19,650 nucleotides of DNA from Isohypsibius dastychi. Lineage: Eukaryota; Tardigrada; Eutardigrada; Parachela; Isohypsibiidae. Below are positions 16,541 to 19,650 of the stretch, piece by piece. Location: contig JAQIWT010000470.1 of assembly GCA_034696485.1 (NCBI GenBank), positions 1 to 19,650 on the forward strand. Reading direction: 5' to 3'. The position numbers were made by a program, and so were the translations under genes. Numbering within the stretch: the first letter of the stretch is position 1; every line of letters begins with the position of its first letter. The notes under the pieces are model-generated. The model saw nothing but the letters and a program-made list of their open reading frames with translations, was not told the origin of the DNA and searched no databases.

Positions 16541-16689
16541 AGTTATCCTCACTGTGACATGAGCTTCAAAACACGATTTTTTACTCGACAAATAATTTTT
16601 GAAGAAGCCTTTAGAAAAGCTCGATCTGATGGTTTCTGACTTCATCGTATGATCTCATTGATTAAAAAAAACAATGCACATGATTCTGC

Positions 16690-17206
16690 GATCTACACCA
16701 TAATCAGTTGACTTTCTCGACGCGGCTCTGCTCATGTCAGCATCCGATGCACAGCTTTCACAGGCCCTGCTATGCACAGGTGTTGCTATGACGCCAGTCT
16801 TCCATTTCCATTACTCTGTTCTCGTTATAAATTGCGCCTCCATTTTGCTGTACTAATTCGCTAACCAAGTACGTAGCTGGAAGGGCCATTTGGGGCTTAC
16901 GCATGCTGTGTGTGGTGAGCAAACTGGTACAGCAAAAAGGGGGCGCAATTTATACCGAGAACAGAGTAACTGCACTGCTCGTAGGACCATAAACTATTCC
17001 GTATGAAATCCTTCTTCCAAATGCTGAAGAAAGTGACCGAATCTTTTCGTGCAGCTGTTTTCTGTCGAACTCGAGATTGCGACGAAATCGGTTGTCTTTT
17101 AAGCTGACATGACGCTAGCGTGACGTCAAAGATGGCAAAGATTAAGAAGGCAAAGTTTCTGACATCGCACTTTTGTCATATTTCCCGTGAGGGACCTTCC
17201 CGTCAT
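16690..17206 (-). pseudogene. Decayed copy of the second PAN/cysteine-cap part of the PAN-LRR gene, split by a MITE
   Basis: The right part (16970-17206) aligns with 13490-13737 of the gene: GGACCATAAACTATTC, TTCTGTCGAA, TGACATGACGCTAGCG and AAAGTTTCTGACAT are shared. The left part (about 16700-16810) aligns with about 13390-13488 (ACTTTCTCGA, CATCCGATGCA, TTCCAT). Between them sits MITE 2, so the MITE inserted into this pseudogene. Minus-strand reading is broken by several stops and gaps. It ends about 75 bases before the LINE frame. Confidence 0.78.
16811..16969. mobile_element. MITE with 43-bp terminal inverted repeats, inside a PAN-LRR pseudogene
   Basis: The left arm 16811-16853 (TTACTCTGTTCTCGTTATAA...) and the right arm 16927-16969 are reverse complements with three mismatches; total 159 bp. 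Reading the ends as TA|CTCTG...CAGAG|TA gives a TA target duplication. There is no coding capacity. Its TIRs do not match those of the MITE at 11813, so the two belong to different families. Confidence 0.82.
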
Positions 17207-17280
17207 TTTAGTTTTTATTACTTTCATCTTCATCTTAGCAGGACAAAACTCTCGGGCATCACGAAAAACACCTCTGACAT
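17207..17280. other. Junction between the pseudogene and the LINE
   Basis: A T-rich stretch (TTTTTATTACTTTCATCTTC) and about 40 further bases of unclear origin. The LINE frame is closed by TGA at 17275-17277, so the 5' truncation point lies at or before this place. Confidence 0.4.
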
Positions 17281-19650
17281 ACCCAGTCAACTTATCTATT
17301 ACAAACGAGGAATTTGCTGGATTACATGGATCATCTTATTTTGGAATCGGGATTCGAAGATGTTGTTTTGATGGGGGATTTAAACATCGATATGTCACTG
17401 GACAGTTCGTCTCCTTATGCAACTTCTTTGAGAAATTTCCGCGTCAACCACGGACTTGAAGAAATGACACCAAACGAAACTCGGGTTGCAACCAGAGTGA
17501 TGAAAAACGGAGAGCTGACAACAAGTGCTACGAAAATTGATGTGCTATTTTGCAGGCCAAGTTACGATTACATCTCTCAGGCTGCAGAAGATGTCGATTT
17601 TTCTGATCACAGAATTTGCAGAACGGTGTCTGCTTACTCGTCTGTGCAAGCAAATCATAAGATCATCACATTTCGCGTGTGGAAGAACGAGAGCGAAGGG
17701 GAATTTGCTGGGGAATTATTACAACATACTGAGAAATTTACTGTATTTCGTCCGACATTAGATCCTTCTGGAGATTTCAGTCGTTTCATGAGAGGCTTGC
17801 TGGATGTTATTGATCGTCATTTCCCGATTCGGACCAAGCGAGTGAAAAAAGAGAAAGAAATTTGGATGACTGCTGAATTGCGACACCTGATTAGGCGGAA
17901 AGATCAGGCCTACAAACGGAAAATGAAATCCTCGTCAGCGAATTATGTGACTAACCAAAGAAACTTCAAGCAGCTAAAATCTGAAGTCCGAAGCGCGATA
18001 TATCAGGCGAAAAGGAAATGCTTTGCGGAGATGAAATGTGATCGCCGGAAGTTGTGGGACACTTTCAACACCATTCTCAACCGGAAGAGGAGAGGTACCA
18101 TTCCTCCTGAAGCTGACCTCAACGAGATGAATCTCCATTTCGTGCAGATGGGGCAGCATATCAGGCCGGAAACGGCGCCCGGTAAGACCAGTGACGTTGT
18201 TGCACCACCGAGTTTTGATGCCCGCTTTGAGTTACAGGGATGCACACCCCCTGAAGTGGTGAAAATCCTGAGAGAGATGACGCAGAAGAAGAAGTCCACG
18301 GGACCAAACGGGATTCCTCATCAACTCCTTCGAAAGATTATCCCTGCCATTGCGGATCCACTCAGTATTCTGATAAACAACTGTTTTGCGGCCGGGATTG
18401 TGCCAGATATTCTCAAGAACGCGGTGGTTATCCCTATTCCAAAAAACGCCGGTCCCAAGAAGGGTGATGAATTTCGACCGATATCACTGCTGTGTAACAT
18501 CTCAAAAGTCATGGAAAAGGTGTGTCAGAAGCAATTGGTCCAGCATCTTAAGAAAAACCGGATACTGTCGAAACACCAGTCAGGTTTCCGCAACGGGCAC
18601 TCCTGTGAGTCTTTGCTTATCAAAATTACGGAGGATTGGAAGAAAGCAATGGATGACGGAAACGTAATAGCGGTAGCTTTTCTGGACGTCAAGAAGGCAT
18701 TTGATAGCGTGAATCACGAGCGGCTGCTTGAGATCCTGGAGCGGGATGTTGGTGTCGGCAGGAAGGAAATTGGTTGGTTCAGAAATTATTTGACAGGCCG
18801 AAGCCAAACAGTGAATGTGGGTCAAAAGAAATCAGAGCCACTCCCAATCATCAGCGGTGTTCCTCAGGGTAGCGTCTTGGGTCCAATATTGTTCACTATC
18901 TACATGAATGGACTGCTGAAAAAAGACGAAAACGATCCGGATGGGGTTATTGAGTGCTTTGCAGATGATACGACAGTTTAATCGGTTGGGAAAACGAAGA
19001 TTGAAGCGGTTGAAAAGCTGAACCGGAAATTAAGCTCCTCGTCCGAATGGTTCTCGGATAATTATCTGGCTCTGAACGAAACGAAGTGCAAATCGATGGT
19101 GATCAGCAAAACGAAGCGAAAGAATCATGGAGATGCCGAAGTCAGACTGAACGGGAAAGTGTTGGAGCAGATGGAATCTGTGAATTATTTGGGAGTCACC
19201 ATTGATGAACACCTGAAATGGAAAAGCCAGATTGCAAGCGTGGAAAAAAAGGTCAACTGCGGCATCCATCTGCTAAATCGGTTGAAATCGGGTTTGGATA
19301 TTCAAGAGAGAAGAGGGATTTACAATGCCTTTGTGAAACCGCATCTCGACTACTGTTCCACCATCTGGTCGAGTGCGTCGGAAACTCTCCGCAACAAGGT
19401 CGGCGTGGCGCAGCGTAAAGCACTGAGAGCAATTCTGGACTATCCGGAAGTCAGACAAATGAGATCCAGTGACCTTTTTTGCAAGACCGGAATTGAGCCA
19501 GTGGAGAAAACGTGGGACCTACAGGATGCTACATGGCTTTATCGGATTGTAACAGTCCACCTGTGCCTGAGTATCTACGGGAGCTGGTGAAAGTGAAGGA
19601 AAGCGCCTATGAGTTACGAAGCCGGAAGAAGATTGACTGCGATTCTTGTG
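17281..19650 (+). mobile_element. 5'-truncated LINE retrotransposon (CR1/L2/Jockey group), runs off the window
   Basis: Only the last part of the endonuclease is present, followed by the reverse transcriptase and C-terminal region, which is typical of 5'-truncated LINE insertions. The 3' untranslated region and tail would lie beyond 19650. Domain order (endonuclease, then RT) and the C-terminal VNYLGVTIDEHLKW block place it in the CR1/L2/Jockey-like group; I cannot fix the clade. Confidence 0.8.
17314..19650 (+). pseudogene. LINE endonuclease (partial) and reverse transcriptase, one stop and one frameshift
   Basis: Numbering from 17314: endonuclease remnant with VVLMGDLNIDM (residues 18-27) and the C-terminal FSDHR (97-99). 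Then comes a linker with basic residues (KRKMKSSSANYV), then RT: KKKSTGPNGIP (about 326-335), KGDEFRPISLL, motif A AVAFLDVKKAFDSVNH (454-468), motif B SGVPQGSVLGPILF (514-527) and the catalytic CFADDTT (548-554). TAA at 18979-18981 stands two codons after ADDTT, but the same frame continues with KLSSSSEWFSDNYLALN and VNYLGVTIDEHLKW to about 19545. Another frameshift follows: PPVPEYLRELV and AYELRSRKK are read in a different frame up to the window edge. It copied its own mRNA at nicked target DNA; this copy is inactive. Confidence 0.85.

Noticed and set aside
17187-17459. Signal-peptide-like frame (ILVFITFIFILA) before the LINE
   Set aside because: It starts without ATG, spans the pseudogene/LINE junction and then runs in the wrong frame through the LINE endonuclease; the hydrophobic run comes from a T-rich stretch.

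Overview
This window looks like repeat-rich nuclear DNA from an invertebrate animal. The evidence is an effector-type caspase, a secreted PAN/Apple plus leucine-rich-repeat protein, short spliceosomal introns (58, 122 and 145 bp, all GT-AG), and a mixture of Ngaro/DIRS-type, Gypsy-type, LINE, MULE and MITE elements. I cannot name the species from the sequence. No rRNA, tRNA or CRISPR array was seen.

Layout. 1-966: 3' part of a MULE transposase gene in two exons, with one in-frame stop. 967-3464: no gene; a foldback hairpin, a 21-G tract, a 132-bp repeat and a TGACGTCA-rich minisatellite. 3465-3768: a duplicated promoter plus signal-peptide exon of the PAN-LRR gene. 3902-4187: a two-exon gene for a 75-aa secreted proline/glycine-rich peptide. 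About 4291-10545 (minus): a Ngaro/DIRS-like tyrosine-recombinase retroelement (gag/RT, RNase H, recombinase). Its RT/RNase H region is interrupted by a very young LTR retroelement (6067-9061) that codes only for Gag. 10690-11707 (plus): a second, older recombinase remnant with a 22-G tract. 11813-11980: a MITE.

12000-17206 is a locus built around the PAN-LRR gene (12791-14342, minus, 468 aa). Several decayed pieces of the same family lie around it (12000-12315, 14690-14760, 16690-17206, and the 5' piece at 3465-3768). Between them are a perfect 28-bp inverted repeat and an intronless caspase gene (15654-16540) with a one-base frameshift before its C-terminal part. A second MITE (16811-16969) is inserted in one of the pseudogene pieces. 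17281-19650: a 5'-truncated LINE of CR1/L2/Jockey type that runs off the end of the window.

The genes do not form an operon or pathway. Repeated duplication of one secreted-receptor-like gene and several waves of nested transposon insertion shaped the region. The relative order can be read from nesting: the Ngaro element is older than the LTR element inside it, and the PAN-LRR pseudogene piece is older than the MITE inside it. Only the PAN-LRR gene and the small proline-rich gene look fully intact; the caspase may be intact apart from one base.
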